DNA of 64,000 bases from GCA-2733415 sp965178635 (GTDB lineage: Bacteria; Bacteroidota; Bacteroidia; Flavobacteriales; Flavobacteriaceae): the NCBI GenBank assembly GCA_965178635.1, contig CBCXVT010000034.1:62001-126000 (forward strand), written 5' to 3'. Made by a program: the position numbers and the translations under genes. A model generated the notes under the pieces. It saw only the letters and a program-made list of their open reading frames with translations. It had not been told where the DNA came from and searched no databases. This document shows, in pieces, positions 8,942-18,489 of the stretch. The first letter of the stretch is position 1; each line of letters begins with the position of its first letter.

Positions 8942-10477
8942 TTATTGAGCTCCTTCTGCAATAGGTGGCTCAGGTTGTTTAAACATATCAAGATATGCAT
9001 TCCCAATGTTATTAACACTGTCGCTAGCAATAAATGATTGGTAACCAGTAGCATCAACTGCAACATCAGCTGTTCTACCATGTAAATACACAGCTACTAT
9101 AGCGGCATGTAAATTATTATAGCCTTGAGCTATTAAACTTGTAATCATTCCGCTTAACACATCTCCTGAACCCGCAGTTGCTAATGCTGGATTTCCAGAT
9201 GTGTTAACAAACTGTTCCTCTTTGTATGCAGTTATTGTTACTGCATCTTTAATTACCACAATACAGTCATATTTAGTTGAAAACAATTTCACTTTCTCTA
9301 ACATTTCGAAATCGTTTTTCCAAGTGCCAATTAAACGTTCTAACTCCTTTTTATGTGGTGTTAAAACAGTTTGTTTAGTCATTAGAGTTAATAACTCTGT
9401 ATGTTCAGAAAGGATATTTATTCCATCAGCGTCAATAACTAACGGTAATGTGTTTTCTTTTATAAACGATGTAAACCCAACTACTGTTTCTTTATCGGTT
9501 CCCATTCCCATTCCTATACCTACAGCATCAAATTGACCTTTAGGCTTAATACCTGTAAGTGATTTTACGCCTTCACCAACTTGAACCATAGCTTCTGGAA
9601 AAGCACTTTGCAAGATAGAAACACCACAATTTGGAACATATGCAGAAATTAAACCACAACCAGTTTTTAGCGCAGCTTGACTAGATAAAAGTACTGATCC
9701 TATTTTACCAAAACTTCCGCCAATCATTAATGCGTGACCGTAAGAAAACTTATTGCTAAACTTTTCTCGCATTTGATACAATGGCAACACTTCATGTTTA
9801 CTGATTAATTGTGGAGCAGATGTAGCCTGTAAAGAACCTTGATCTAAACCGATATCTAAAACCTCCCATTGCTCCGTAAAAACAGTAGTTTCAGGTAAAA
9901 AGAATACTAATTTAGGGCTTTGAAATGTTAAGGTGTAATTTACTTTTAAAACATGATTTAAATCTACTGCTTTATTGGCGTGTAAACCAGACGGAATGTC
10001 AATTGCCAACTTGAAAGTTTTAGACGTATTCAAATACGCAAACAAATTATTCACAAGATTACCCGTATCCTTATTTAAACCAATACCAAAAATTGCATCA
10101 ATAATTATATCATCTGCTCCAATTTCTTTAGGAAATTCATCAGACTCATTAATTAGAATAGGCCAAGATTTTAACTCTTTTATTTTATCATAATTAGCTA
10201 AAAAAGCGGATGTTCTTTTTTTACTAAAATTAACAACGTAATTATCAATATTATAGCCATTAATCAATAAATGTCTTGCCAATGACAAGCCCACAGCACC
10301 ATTATTACCTATTCCGTTAAACAAATGAATTTTTACTTGAGAACCTTGCATACGCCTGTGAATCCAATTGAACACTTGTAAACCAGCACGTTCAATTAAC
10401 TCTAATTCGGATATTTGTTGCTTTTCTATAGTATCATGGTGTGCTTTATAAAGCTCTTCTGCTGTTAGTATTTTCAT
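8942..10477 (-). CDS. nnr: Bifunctional NAD(P)H-hydrate epimerase / ADP-dependent dehydratase
   Basis: A 511-residue two-domain metabolite-repair enzyme. The N-terminal half (about 1-215) is the YjeF-N epimerase, with FNGIGNNGAVGLSLARHL and DAIFGIGLN. The C-terminal half (about 225-500) is the ribokinase-like dehydratase, with ALMIGGSFGKIGS, VIDADGINIL, TPHKKELERL and GNPALATAGSGDVLSG. It repairs hydrated NADH and NADPH. Length and domain order are standard. It is a single gene, divergent from gcvT. Confidence 0.95.
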   Translation of the reverse strand: MKILTAEELYKAHHDTIEKQQISELELIERAGLQVFNWIHRRMQGSQVKIHLFNGIGNNGAVGLSLARHLLINGYNIDNYVVNFSKKRTSAFLANYDKIKELKSWPILINESDEFPKEIGADDIIIDAIFGIGLNKDTGNLVNNLFAYLNTSKTFKLAIDIPSGLHANKAVDLNHVLKVNYTLTFQSPKLVFFLPETTVFTEQWEVLDIGLDQGSLQATSAPQLISKHEVLPLYQMREKFSNKFSYGHALMIGGSFGKIGSVLLSSQAALKTGCGLISAYVPNCGVSILQSAFPEAMVQVGEGVKSLTGIKPKGQFDAVGIGMGMGTDKETVVGFTSFIKENTLPLVIDADGINILSEHTELLTLMTKQTVLTPHKKELERLIGTWKNDFEMLEKVKLFSTKYDCIVVIKDAVTITAYKEEQFVNTSGNPALATAGSGDVLSGMITSLIAQGYNNLHAAIVAVYLHGRTADVAVDATGYQSFIASDSVNNIGNAYLDMFKQPEPPIAEGAQ

Positions 10478-10687
10478 TTGTTATCTTATTAGTGATTATT
10501 TTCCTGTGAGATATCAAATATATCAAATTGAAAAGGTTTAGACGGTCATTTTATTCTTTTTACTATACAGCAGATAGTTCAAGTTACCGAGAATACAAAA
10601 TGACAAATTTATATCTCTAAATATTATTTGTGGTTCGCTAGTTTTTAAATAAATTAGCGCTTATAAATTTTTTTAGAGAAATTACAG

Positions 10688-11770
10688 ATGAAAAATACAG
10701 CGCTATCACATATTCATGAAACTTTAGGAGCTAAAATGGTCCCTTTTGCAGGTTATAATATGCCAGTACAATATGAAGGAGTTAATATAGAACATGAAGT
10801 TGTAAGAACTGGTGTTGGCGTGTTTGATGTGTCTCACATGGGAGAATTTCATTTAAAAGGACCTAGTGCTCTAGCACTAATACAAAAAATAGGAACTAAT
10901 GACACCTCTAAAATTGTAGTTGGACAAGCACAATATTCTTGTATGCCAAATAATGATGGTGGTATTGTAGATGATTTAATCATTTATAAAATTGCTGAAG
11001 AAGAATATATGTTAGTGGTAAATGCGTCTAATATTGAGAAGGATTGGAACTGGATTTCTCAGCATAATGATTTAGATGTTATCATGGAAAACAATAGTGA
11101 TGACTATTCATTATTAGCTATTCAAGGACCAAAAGCTGCTGAAGCAATGCAATCATTAACAGATATTGATGTCATGAATATGAAATATTACACCTTTCAA
11201 ATAGGGAAGTTTGCTGGTGTAGATGATGTTATTGTTTCTGCTACTGGCTATACTGGTTCTGGTGGTTTTGAAATTTATTTTAAAAATGAAGTAGCTGAAA
11301 CTATTTGGACAAATGTTTTTAAAGCTGGTGAAGCTTTTGGTATTAAACCAATAGGTTTAGCTGCGAGAGATACATTACGTTTAGAAATGGGATACTGTTT
11401 ATACGGAAATGATATTAATGACACCACTTCTCCTATTGAAGCAGGTTTAGGATGGATTACAAAATTCAATAAAGAATTTACCAATTCTGAATTGTTTAAA
11501 TCACAAAAAGAAAATGGTACGGAACGCAAATTGGTAGCATTTGAATTAGATGAAAGAGGAATTCCGCGTCAAGATTATGATATTGTTGATGAAATAGGGC
11601 AAAAAATAGGTATTGTAACTTCGGGTACAATGTCGCCATCATTAGGTAAAGGTATCGGGTTAGGGTATGTGCCAAATGACTTAAAGAGTGTTGGAAGTAA
11701 AATTTACATTCAAATACGTAAAAAACAAATTCCTGCAACTGTGGTAAAATTACCTTTTTACAAAAAATAA
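10688..11770 (+). CDS. gcvT: Glycine cleavage system T protein (aminomethyltransferase)
   Basis: A 360-residue GcvT that moves the aminomethyl group from the H protein to tetrahydrofolate. Diagnostic segments are VPFAGYNMPVQYEG near the start, GVFDVSHMGE (about 44-53), GGIVDDLIIYK, LLAIQGPKA, TGYTGSGGFEIY, and GLAARDTLRLEMGYCLYG near residue 225-242. The C-terminal beta-barrel has TSGTMSPSLGKGIGLGYV. Length is standard. It precedes yebC by 28 bp, a common Flavobacteriaceae arrangement. Confidence 0.96.
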   Translation: MKNTALSHIHETLGAKMVPFAGYNMPVQYEGVNIEHEVVRTGVGVFDVSHMGEFHLKGPSALALIQKIGTNDTSKIVVGQAQYSCMPNNDGGIVDDLIIYKIAEEEYMLVVNASNIEKDWNWISQHNDLDVIMENNSDDYSLLAIQGPKAAEAMQSLTDIDVMNMKYYTFQIGKFAGVDDVIVSATGYTGSGGFEIYFKNEVAETIWTNVFKAGEAFGIKPIGLAARDTLRLEMGYCLYGNDINDTTSPIEAGLGWITKFNKEFTNSELFKSQKENGTERKLVAFELDERGIPRQDYDIVDEIGQKIGIVTSGTMSPSLGKGIGLGYVPNDLKSVGSKIYIQIRKKQIPATVVKLPFYKK

Positions 11771-11798
11771 ATATAGAATAGCATAAAAAACACATAAA

Positions 11799-12533
11799 AT
11801 GGGAAGAGCATTTGAATTCAGGAAAGCACGAAAAATGAAACGTTGGTCAGCAATGTCTAAAGCCTTTACACGTATTGGTAAAGACATCGTTATGGCGGTT
11901 AAAGAAGGTGGCCCTGACCCTGATAGTAATTCACGTTTAAGAGCAGTTATACAGAATGCAAAATCTGTTAATATGCCAAAAGACAATGTTGAACGTGCTA
12001 TTAAAAAAGCTTCTGATAAGGATACTGGTGATTATAAAGAAGTACTATTTGAAGGTTATGCGCCTCATGGTATCGCTGTAATTGTAGAAACGGCAACTGA
12101 CAACAACAACAGATCTGTCGCTAATATTAGAAGTTATTTTAATAAATGTAACGGAAGCTTAGGGACACAAGGATCTGTAGAATTTATGTTTGATCACCAA
12201 TGTAACTTTAAAATTAAAGATACTGGTTATGACTTAGAAGAGCTAGAATTAGAGTTTATTGATTTTGGTGTAGAAGAAATCTTTGCTGAAGAACCAGATG
12301 AAAATGATGCTGAACCTACAAAATCAGTATTGTTTTATGCGCCGTTTAACAGCTTCGGAAGCATTCAAAAAGAGCTAGAATCTCGTGAAATGGAAATACT
12401 ATCTTCAGGTTTTGAGCGTATTCCTCAAGTTACAAAAGAATTAACTGAAGAACAACAAGCAGATGTTGATAAATTACTAGAGAAGATTGAAGAAGATGAT
12501 GATGTACAGAATGTATATCATACAATGGCTTAA
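11799..12533 (+). CDS. YebC/PmpR (TACO1) family protein
   Basis: A 244-residue YebC-type protein. It begins MGRAFEFRKARKMKRW with SKAFTRIGKDI, followed by MPKDNVERAIKKA and the conserved YEGYAPHG-like segment FEGYAPHGIAVIV. The acidic second domain and the C-terminal DDVQNVYH close the family pattern. Members were long called transcriptional regulators; recent work links them to relief of ribosome stalling at prolines. It lies directly after gcvT and ends before a clear terminator. Confidence 0.94.
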   Translation: MGRAFEFRKARKMKRWSAMSKAFTRIGKDIVMAVKEGGPDPDSNSRLRAVIQNAKSVNMPKDNVERAIKKASDKDTGDYKEVLFEGYAPHGIAVIVETATDNNNRSVANIRSYFNKCNGSLGTQGSVEFMFDHQCNFKIKDTGYDLEELELEFIDFGVEEIFAEEPDENDAEPTKSVLFYAPFNSFGSIQKELESREMEILSSGFERIPQVTKELTEEQQADVDKLLEKIEEDDDVQNVYHTMA

Positions 12534-12557
12534 TAATCACTTATAATATTACTTAAC

Positions 12558-12590
12558 AATCCCCCTTTGTTCTATTGGGGGATTTTATTT
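12558..12590 (+). terminator. Intrinsic terminator after yebC
   Basis: Stem AATCCCCC with GGGGGATT (8 bp), an 11-nt loop, then TTATTT. Confidence 0.85.
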
Positions 12591-12644
12591 TAAATATGAT
12601 GTATTTAAAATAAATGTACGACTAACCTACTAAAGGTGAAACTT

Positions 12645-14486
12645 ATGGAAAATAGCAAAACACTCAACTATATAAAAAAGGTTTTAGAAAATATGCCAAC
12701 TGATTGGTTAAATCTAACGACACATCGTCTAGATATTTATGATGAAAAGTTGGCGAAATATCAATTTCTTGAACAATTTGAAATATTATACAATAACAAT
12801 AATTATGACGCTGCAACTCTAAAAGAATTGCCAACGGCTTTTGATTACATCAGATTAGGTCATCCATTATCATGTGTTTTAGAATGGGTAATTGCAAAAC
12901 AATACAATACTAAACATGAAAGTGTTATCAGTTTCTCATCTCAAACTGCTCCTGTATTAGCAGTTTTAAGAAAAAATTTATTAGACAATGTAAACACACA
13001 AATTGTTTATACCAATGAGTTACCAGAATGTTTTGACTTTGAAACTTTAAAGACCATTTATAATTATAAGTTCGACTTAAAATCTGTTGATGACAGAAAA
13101 GACATTCCGGATTTTAATGGCAGTACCATTTATATTTCTCAACAGGATAATATTTGTGATTTTAATCTGTCATCAAACGTTGATTTCCATATCAATATCA
13201 ATCCTAATTTTGGAAGTATTTTGTTGGTTAATAATGTAGAAAGTGAAAATTATATCTCAGAAATTCAACACGTAAGAAGACGAGAAACTATCGCTATGAC
13301 ACCAGCCAATACCCTATCTGTGTTACAACTATTGTTAAATCAATCAATTAATTTTAATAATTCAGATATTGATTCAGACAAAACAAGTGTCATCAGTTCA
13401 ATTCAAAAAGTGACAGATGTAAATACGAAACCATTAATTGCTTCAAGCGGACTATCTATACAATATGCAATCTTAATGGGATTAGTTCATGATGCCGTTG
13501 AAAAACATAAAGGGAAAGCTATTAAAATTGTTGTGCCTCCGAACTGCTATGGTGGTACAAATGATCAAGCAAGACGAGTTGCTGCTTGCCTTGATAATGT
13601 AGATGTAGTAGATTTACCAGTAGATGGTGGTAATGATATGGTTAAAAGTATTGACACGGTTTTAACCAAAATTGCTAATGAAGATGCAATACCATATATA
13701 ATTGCTGAAATACCAACTAATCCTCGTGTAGAAGTTCCAAACCTTATTAAGCTAGAGAACGTATTAAGTCAAACACGTAAAACAGCAACAGGTAATACTG
13801 CCATTGCTCCTGTTTTTATTTTAGATCAAACCTTTTGCCCTAACGTTCACTTTTTGGGTGATAACGAAATCCTATCCACAGTAAGTACAATTTCATTTGC
13901 AAGTGGTTCAAAATTTCCTAGCGGAGGAAAATGTACAGCCGGATATTGTATCGCAAACAAAAAAGCGGAGGCAATAATTGAAAAAATTGAATTACATCTT
14001 AACCTTTGTGATAATGAAGCTACCAATCTTCAATACGAAATATTAGCAAAGCAATTGCCTTCAATGAATCAACGTATTCGAGATGCATATAAAAATACGC
14101 GTGAATTTGTCAACTTCATAACTGAAGTTTTACCAGGTGCAAAAATCAATTTTGTTTCGGAAGAGTTAGCTGAACAAGGATTTACGCCGTCAGTTTTTTC
14201 ATTAGACCTACCCACAAAAGGAGATACAAGTGAAGAAAGAGAATCTTATAAAAGAGCTCTAAATTTGAAGTTGATTAACTTAATGATTACTGAAATTCCA
14301 GATGAAAGTAAATATTGTGTCAGTTACGGGCAGTTAAAAGGCTGTTATTGGACTATCCCAGCAACATCTACTCAAGGTACAACCAAAGAAGACGATAAGG
14401 ATTATATTGCTCGTGTAGCACTGTCTCCTAATATTGATTTAGAATTGCATAAAAAAGTGTTTTTAGACTTTGTGAAAAATATTTAA
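12645..14486 (+). CDS. Long PLP-dependent Cys/Met-metabolism-like enzyme
   Basis: A 613-residue protein. Residues about 270-480 resemble the Cys/Met metabolism PLP family (cystathionine synthase/lyase fold): a cofactor-loop region with the VPPNCYGGT turn, an ILDQTF segment, and ASGSKFPSGGK, which would carry the Schiff-base lysine. About 230 N-terminal residues do not look like the usual 380-400-residue family, so the substrate cannot be assigned. A GTG three codons earlier (12636) is also in frame; I chose the ATG at 12645 because AAAGGTG sits 4-5 bp upstream as a ribosome-binding site. It is a monocistronic gene. Confidence 0.75.
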   Translation: MENSKTLNYIKKVLENMPTDWLNLTTHRLDIYDEKLAKYQFLEQFEILYNNNNYDAATLKELPTAFDYIRLGHPLSCVLEWVIAKQYNTKHESVISFSSQTAPVLAVLRKNLLDNVNTQIVYTNELPECFDFETLKTIYNYKFDLKSVDDRKDIPDFNGSTIYISQQDNICDFNLSSNVDFHININPNFGSILLVNNVESENYISEIQHVRRRETIAMTPANTLSVLQLLLNQSINFNNSDIDSDKTSVISSIQKVTDVNTKPLIASSGLSIQYAILMGLVHDAVEKHKGKAIKIVVPPNCYGGTNDQARRVAACLDNVDVVDLPVDGGNDMVKSIDTVLTKIANEDAIPYIIAEIPTNPRVEVPNLIKLENVLSQTRKTATGNTAIAPVFILDQTFCPNVHFLGDNEILSTVSTISFASGSKFPSGGKCTAGYCIANKKAEAIIEKIELHLNLCDNEATNLQYEILAKQLPSMNQRIRDAYKNTREFVNFITEVLPGAKINFVSEELAEQGFTPSVFSLDLPTKGDTSEERESYKRALNLKLINLMITEIPDESKYCVSYGQLKGCYWTIPATSTQGTTKEDDKDYIARVALSPNIDLELHKKVFLDFVKNI

Positions 14487-14624
14487 ATTAAAATATCATC
14501 AATATTAGTTATGTACATCTCACTAATTATATGGAAATAAAAATTTATTGTATCTTTATAATAACCAATATTAGTATATAGAAAAAGCACGTTATAAGTT
14601 TAACCAGATAGTTCATTAAGAATC

Positions 14625-14981
14625 ATGTCAGCTTATAATCAAATCATTTCTGATTACATTAAAATAGATAATACCGCAGTTAAAAATATCATTATTGACT
14701 TATTTGTTGATAGTGACTACGAGTCATTACCTAAGTTTGTTGAAAATGTAGTGAAAAAATGCGGGGTAACCTCAATGAACCTCATGGTTGTTCACGGCAA
14801 TAAATGGGATGTTTACATGAGTTTTTCTGCTGATAATGTTTTTTCAGAAAAACAAGGTGTCTTAGAACTTGTATGCAAACCTGTTACCAGAATAAAAGCT
14901 GAAAATATTTTGGCTCATAAAGTTATCAGCCTACTAGATTCTGTGGATTTTCAAACATTAACATCTAGAATATATCTATAA
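14625..14981 (+). CDS. Hypothetical protein, 118 residues
   Basis: I do not recognise this protein. It is soluble, has no signal peptide or membrane segment, and shows an alpha/beta pattern with one central KKCGVTSMNLMVVHGNKW strand-loop. The gene has its own AT-rich upstream region and ends inside a strong terminator, so it is probably a real independent unit. Confidence 0.55.
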   Translation: MSAYNQIISDYIKIDNTAVKNIIIDLFVDSDYESLPKFVENVVKKCGVTSMNLMVVHGNKWDVYMSFSADNVFSEKQGVLELVCKPVTRIKAENILAHKVISLLDSVDFQTLTSRIYL

Positions 14982-15024
14982 TAAAAGGGTGATAATTTGG
15001 TGGAAATTATCACCCTTTTATTAT
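14978..15024. terminator. Long bidirectional terminator overlapping a stop codon
   Basis: A near-perfect stem of about 21 bp (left arm 14978-14998, right arm 15004-15024) with a 5-nt loop. The left arm starts inside the stop codon of the 118-residue gene. It lies between convergent genes and has A and T runs on both sides. Confidence 0.88.
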
Positions 15025-15037
15025 AAACAAACTTAAC

Positions 15038-16285
15038 CTATAGCGCAAGACAAATTTCTTGTTCTTTAGTTGCAATTTTTACAGCCAAACAAACAATATG
15101 CATCGCCATATCTATCTCCTCTAATGACGGACATGAAGGTGCTAAACGAATATTACTATCGTTAGGGTCATTTTTATATGGAAAAGTAGCACCTGCACTA
15201 GTTAGCTTAACACCAGCTTCAGCTGCTAATTCTACTACTCTTTTCGCCGAACCAGTTAACACATTTAAACTGATAAAATAACCGCCTTTTGGTTTAGTCC
15301 AATTTGCTAAATTAGTATCGCCTAATTCCTCATTAAGAATCTCTAATGTTCTGTCAAAACGAGGTTTTAATAATTCAGCATGCTTTTTCATATGCAAATT
15401 AACAGCATCAATCGATTTAAAAAAACGTGTATGCCTTACTTGATTAATTTTATCTGGACCAATACTTGAAAAAAACAAATGGCTTCTATACCAATCCATA
15501 TTTTCAACGCTTCCACCTACTGCACCAACTCCAGCTCCTGCAAATGTTATTTTTGATGTAGAACCAAATATAAAAGGTCGGTTTTCATTTCCTGCCCTTT
15601 TACAAGTTTCTAATATATTTTTCAATTTATCATGGTCATCAGAAAGGTGATGTACAGTATACGCATTATCCCAAAATATTCTAAAGTCTTTTGCAGCTGT
15701 TAGCATAGTACTTAATCTATCTACAACAGTATCTGAACAACTTAATCCCGTAGGATTACTGTATTTTGGCACCATCCAAATTCCTTTTACGGACTCATCA
15801 TTAGCAACTAATTGTTCAATCATATCCATATCAGGACCATCATCATTACAGTTAATAGTAATCATTTCTATTCCAAAATGTTCACAAATACTGAAATGAC
15901 GATCATAACCTGGAGACGGACAAAGAAACTTAATATCTTGTTTTCCCCAAGGTTGTCCACTATCAGAAACCCCATGGGTTATTGCTCTTGAAATAATATC
16001 ATGCATAATTGTCAATGATGCATTACCTCCTATCACTACTTCTTTAACAGATGACACTTCAAGAAAGTCTTTAAATAATTCTTTTGCTTCTGGTATACCG
16101 TCTAACCCTCCGTAATTACGAGTATCTTGAGCGGCAATCGTTTTATAATCTTCAGCAGTAACTGTATTTAACATGTCGTTAGATAGATCTAATTGATCAG
16201 CACTTGGCTTACCCCTAGACATATCTAATTCTAATTTTTGTCCTTTATAAATTTCTAATTTTGATTGTAATTGATCAAGTGTCAT
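15038..16285 (-). CDS. Aspartate aminotransferase-like PLP enzyme (Aminotran_MocR subgroup)
   Basis: A 415-residue class I/II aminotransferase. It has the subgroup opening LDMSRGKPSADQLDLS, then NYGGLDGIPEAKELF, CPSPGYDRHF in the substrate loop, VPKYSNPTG and DNAYTVHHL. FGSTSKITFAGAGVG carries the PLP-binding lysine. This subgroup contains aspartate aminotransferases of an unusual type that lack a separate MocR DNA-binding domain. It lies 20 bp after asnA on the same strand, so it may supply or use aspartate in one operon with asparagine synthesis. Confidence 0.85.
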   Translation of the reverse strand: MTLDQLQSKLEIYKGQKLELDMSRGKPSADQLDLSNDMLNTVTAEDYKTIAAQDTRNYGGLDGIPEAKELFKDFLEVSSVKEVVIGGNASLTIMHDIISRAITHGVSDSGQPWGKQDIKFLCPSPGYDRHFSICEHFGIEMITINCNDDGPDMDMIEQLVANDESVKGIWMVPKYSNPTGLSCSDTVVDRLSTMLTAAKDFRIFWDNAYTVHHLSDDHDKLKNILETCKRAGNENRPFIFGSTSKITFAGAGVGAVGGSVENMDWYRSHLFFSSIGPDKINQVRHTRFFKSIDAVNLHMKKHAELLKPRFDRTLEILNEELGDTNLANWTKPKGGYFISLNVLTGSAKRVVELAAEAGVKLTSAGATFPYKNDPNDSNIRLAPSCPSLEEIDMAMHIVCLAVKIATKEQEICLAL

Positions 16286-16305
16286 TATAATATTGTTGTG
16301 TGTGT

Positions 16306-17262
16306 TTAATAGGTGTCAAAGATAGGTTGTACAGTTGAAATTTCTGAGGTTTTATTAACAAACATTACAACTCTACTTTGACCTATTCCACCTCCTATTG
16401 TATATGGTAATTCACCTTTTAACAATGCTTCATGAAATGGCAACTCCTTTCTTTTATCTTGTCCTGTAATTTTTAATTGGTGAGCTAGAGCTTTCTCATC
16501 TACCCGAACTCCCATTGAACTGATTTCTAAACTCATTTTACGAGTTTCATCCCAAACTAATATATCTGCATTCATACCAGGCTTTCCAAAAACATCTTTT
16601 GTAGTCCAATCATCATAATCTGGTGCTCTAAAGTCATGAACTTCACCACAAGATAATTTATCCCCAATACCAATAAGTAAAACTGCTCCATATGTTTTAG
16701 TTATTGCATGTTCACGGTCTTTAGATGATAATTTCGGATATTCTTTATACAGATCTTCAGTATGCATAATTTTAAGTTCAGTTGGTAATTTTGACTCTAA
16801 GTCCATTTTTTGGGACACTTTGATGTCTGTAGCTTTTAATGACTCATAAACTGCTGTACCATGAGCTATTAAAGTATCTAATGTTCTATCTTCCTTAGTT
16901 ATTACTTTCTCCCAATCCCATTGATCAACTAAATGTGAATGAATTGGTGACAGCTCTTCATCGGCTCTAATCGCTTTCATATCAGTAACAATACCTTCAC
17001 CAGTTTGAGCATCTAATTGCCCTAAATACCATCGCTTCCACTTTGCTAATGAGTGCACAATTTCATGAGATTGTCCTCCAAGCTTAAACGACACAGGCTT
17101 TTCAATTCCATTTAAATTATCGTTTAGGCCAGAATTTTCAGAAACAAAAAGTGGCGCAGTCACTTTTGTTAAATTCAATCGTTCTTGTAATTCAATTTCA
17201 AATACTTGCTTTGAATAAGTAATTAATCGCTCTGTTTCTAAACTTCTTTTAAATGTTTTCAT
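16306..17262 (-). CDS. asnA: Aspartate-ammonia ligase (asparagine synthetase A)
   Basis: A 318-residue AsnA, slightly shorter than the E. coli protein (330). It makes asparagine from aspartate, ammonia and ATP using a class II aminoacyl-tRNA synthetase-like fold. Motifs: TAPLFV, SHEIVHSLAKWKRW, GIVTDMKAIRADE, HSHLVDQWDWEKVI and the C-terminal YTIGGGIGQSRVVM. It is divergent from an Lrp/AsnC regulator, the same pairing as asnA/asnC in E. coli, which supports both calls. The intergenic region holds palindromes. Confidence 0.94.
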   Translation of the reverse strand: MKTFKRSLETERLITYSKQVFEIELQERLNLTKVTAPLFVSENSGLNDNLNGIEKPVSFKLGGQSHEIVHSLAKWKRWYLGQLDAQTGEGIVTDMKAIRADEELSPIHSHLVDQWDWEKVITKEDRTLDTLIAHGTAVYESLKATDIKVSQKMDLESKLPTELKIMHTEDLYKEYPKLSSKDREHAITKTYGAVLLIGIGDKLSCGEVHDFRAPDYDDWTTKDVFGKPGMNADILVWDETRKMSLEISSMGVRVDEKALAHQLKITGQDKRKELPFHEALLKGELPYTIGGGIGQSRVVMFVNKTSEISTVQPIFDTY

Positions 17263-17312
17263 AATTATAAATGTTATTATTATTCTACAAATCTATTTAA
17301 CAAAAGCGCATA

Positions 17313-17350
17313 AATGTTATTTTTAGTAATAAAACATTAAGCCTTAATGT
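17313..17350. promoter_or_regulatory. Candidate AsnC/Lrp operator between asnA and its regulator
   Basis: Two adjoining inverted repeats share their middle half-site: AATGTT...AACATT (17313-17338) and ACATTAA-GCC-TTAATGT (17334-17350). They lie in the divergent asnA-regulator region. Lrp/AsnC proteins bind AT-rich palindromes as dimer arrays, so this is a plausible operator. This is inference from position and symmetry only. Confidence 0.5.
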
Positions 17351-17423
17351 ATTTTGCTTTTTTTTTTAAACTTAAAATGAAAATATCATACATTTACATT
17401 AATTAAACTTAATTTATTTAACA

Positions 17424-17879
17424 ATGAACTTTATTTTAGATAGCACGGACAGAAAAATACTAAAACATCTGATAAAAGACGCCCGAATTAAAGTCGTAGA
17501 TATCGCTAGTTTCCTTGGTGTTACAAGTGCAGCAATTCACCAACGCATTGGAAAAATTAAACGTAGTGGTATTATTAAAGAATTTACTTTAAGGCTAGAT
17601 GAAAAAAAATTAGGATATAACACTTGCGCTTTTGTAGGTGTGTTTTTAGATAAGAATAGTCAATACACAGAAATCATTGAGAAGTTGAAACGAATCGATG
17701 AAGTTGTGGAAGCACACTATACAACTGGTGAATACGGTTTGTTTGTAAAACTATACACCAAAGACAATGATCACTTAATGAAGGTATTAAACGGAAAAAT
17801 TAAAAAAATAAAAGACGTCACACGTACTGAAACCTTCATTTCATTAGAAGAACCAATTACACGAAATATTTCTTTTTAA
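17424..17879 (+). CDS. Lrp/AsnC-family transcriptional regulator
   Basis: A 151-residue regulator with an N-terminal winged helix (residues about 6-55, DSTDRKILKHLIKDARI and the VTSAAIHQRIGKIKRSG recognition region) and a C-terminal RAM ligand-binding domain. It is divergent from asnA, as AsnC is in E. coli, so asparagine is a likely effector and asnA a likely target; that is inference. Confidence 0.88.
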   Translation: MNFILDSTDRKILKHLIKDARIKVVDIASFLGVTSAAIHQRIGKIKRSGIIKEFTLRLDEKKLGYNTCAFVGVFLDKNSQYTEIIEKLKRIDEVVEAHYTTGEYGLFVKLYTKDNDHLMKVLNGKIKKIKDVTRTETFISLEEPITRNISF

Positions 17880-17955
17880 ACAGAACCTTTTATAGATTAT
17901 TTAAAAGAGAATATGTAAATTAGAATTTCTAATTTAAAAATACCTTTATTTAATT

Positions 17956-18366
17956 ATGAATGAATTTTCTGTAGAATTCACTGTTAGAGATTATGAGCTT
18001 GACATGCAAGGGATAGTAAACAACTCAGTATATCAAAACTATTTAGAACACGCACGTCATGAGTATTTACATTTTCACGGTATTGATTTCGCTGATTTAA
18101 CTGAACGTGGCGTTATTTTAGTTGTAAAAAACATCTCTATGGATTTTAAAAAATCATTAAAAAGTAGAGATCAATTTAAGGTAGTAGTTGAAACCTATAA
18201 AGATGGGCATTTAAAACTTGTTTTTAAACAAACTATAATCAATTTGGCATGTGGTAAAGTTGCTTTATCTGCTTTAGTAACTGGTGTTTGTTTGATAAAC
18301 GGAAGACTCGTAAAACCTGAAACTATTGAAGAAATTAATCAGTTTTTAATTACTAAACCAGTATAA
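17956..18366 (+). CDS. Acyl-CoA thioesterase (4HBT hotdog fold)
   Basis: A 136-residue hotdog protein of the YbgC/4HBT type. The N-terminal FTVRDYELDMQGIVNNSVY has the catalytic Asp-type and Asn positions of the family, and YLEHARHEYL follows. It hydrolyses acyl-CoA thioesters; the chain length is not predictable. Length is standard. It stands alone after the AsnC-like gene with a 76-bp gap. Confidence 0.85.
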   Translation: MNEFSVEFTVRDYELDMQGIVNNSVYQNYLEHARHEYLHFHGIDFADLTERGVILVVKNISMDFKKSLKSRDQFKVVVETYKDGHLKLVFKQTIINLACGKVALSALVTGVCLINGRLVKPETIEEINQFLITKPV

Positions 18367-18489
18367 GTATGTGTTAAAAAATCACAACATTTTGTTTTTC
18401 ATCATAAAACTCTCATAAAATTGAATTACAAATTTGTTTTAATGCTGAATAAACATTGAATTTGAACTACAAATTAAATCAACTTACAC

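Noticed and set aside
11496..11795. A minus-strand open frame overlapping the end of gcvT
   Set aside because: It lies opposite a conserved enzyme, has Leu/Phe/Tyr-rich shadow composition and no recognisable motif.
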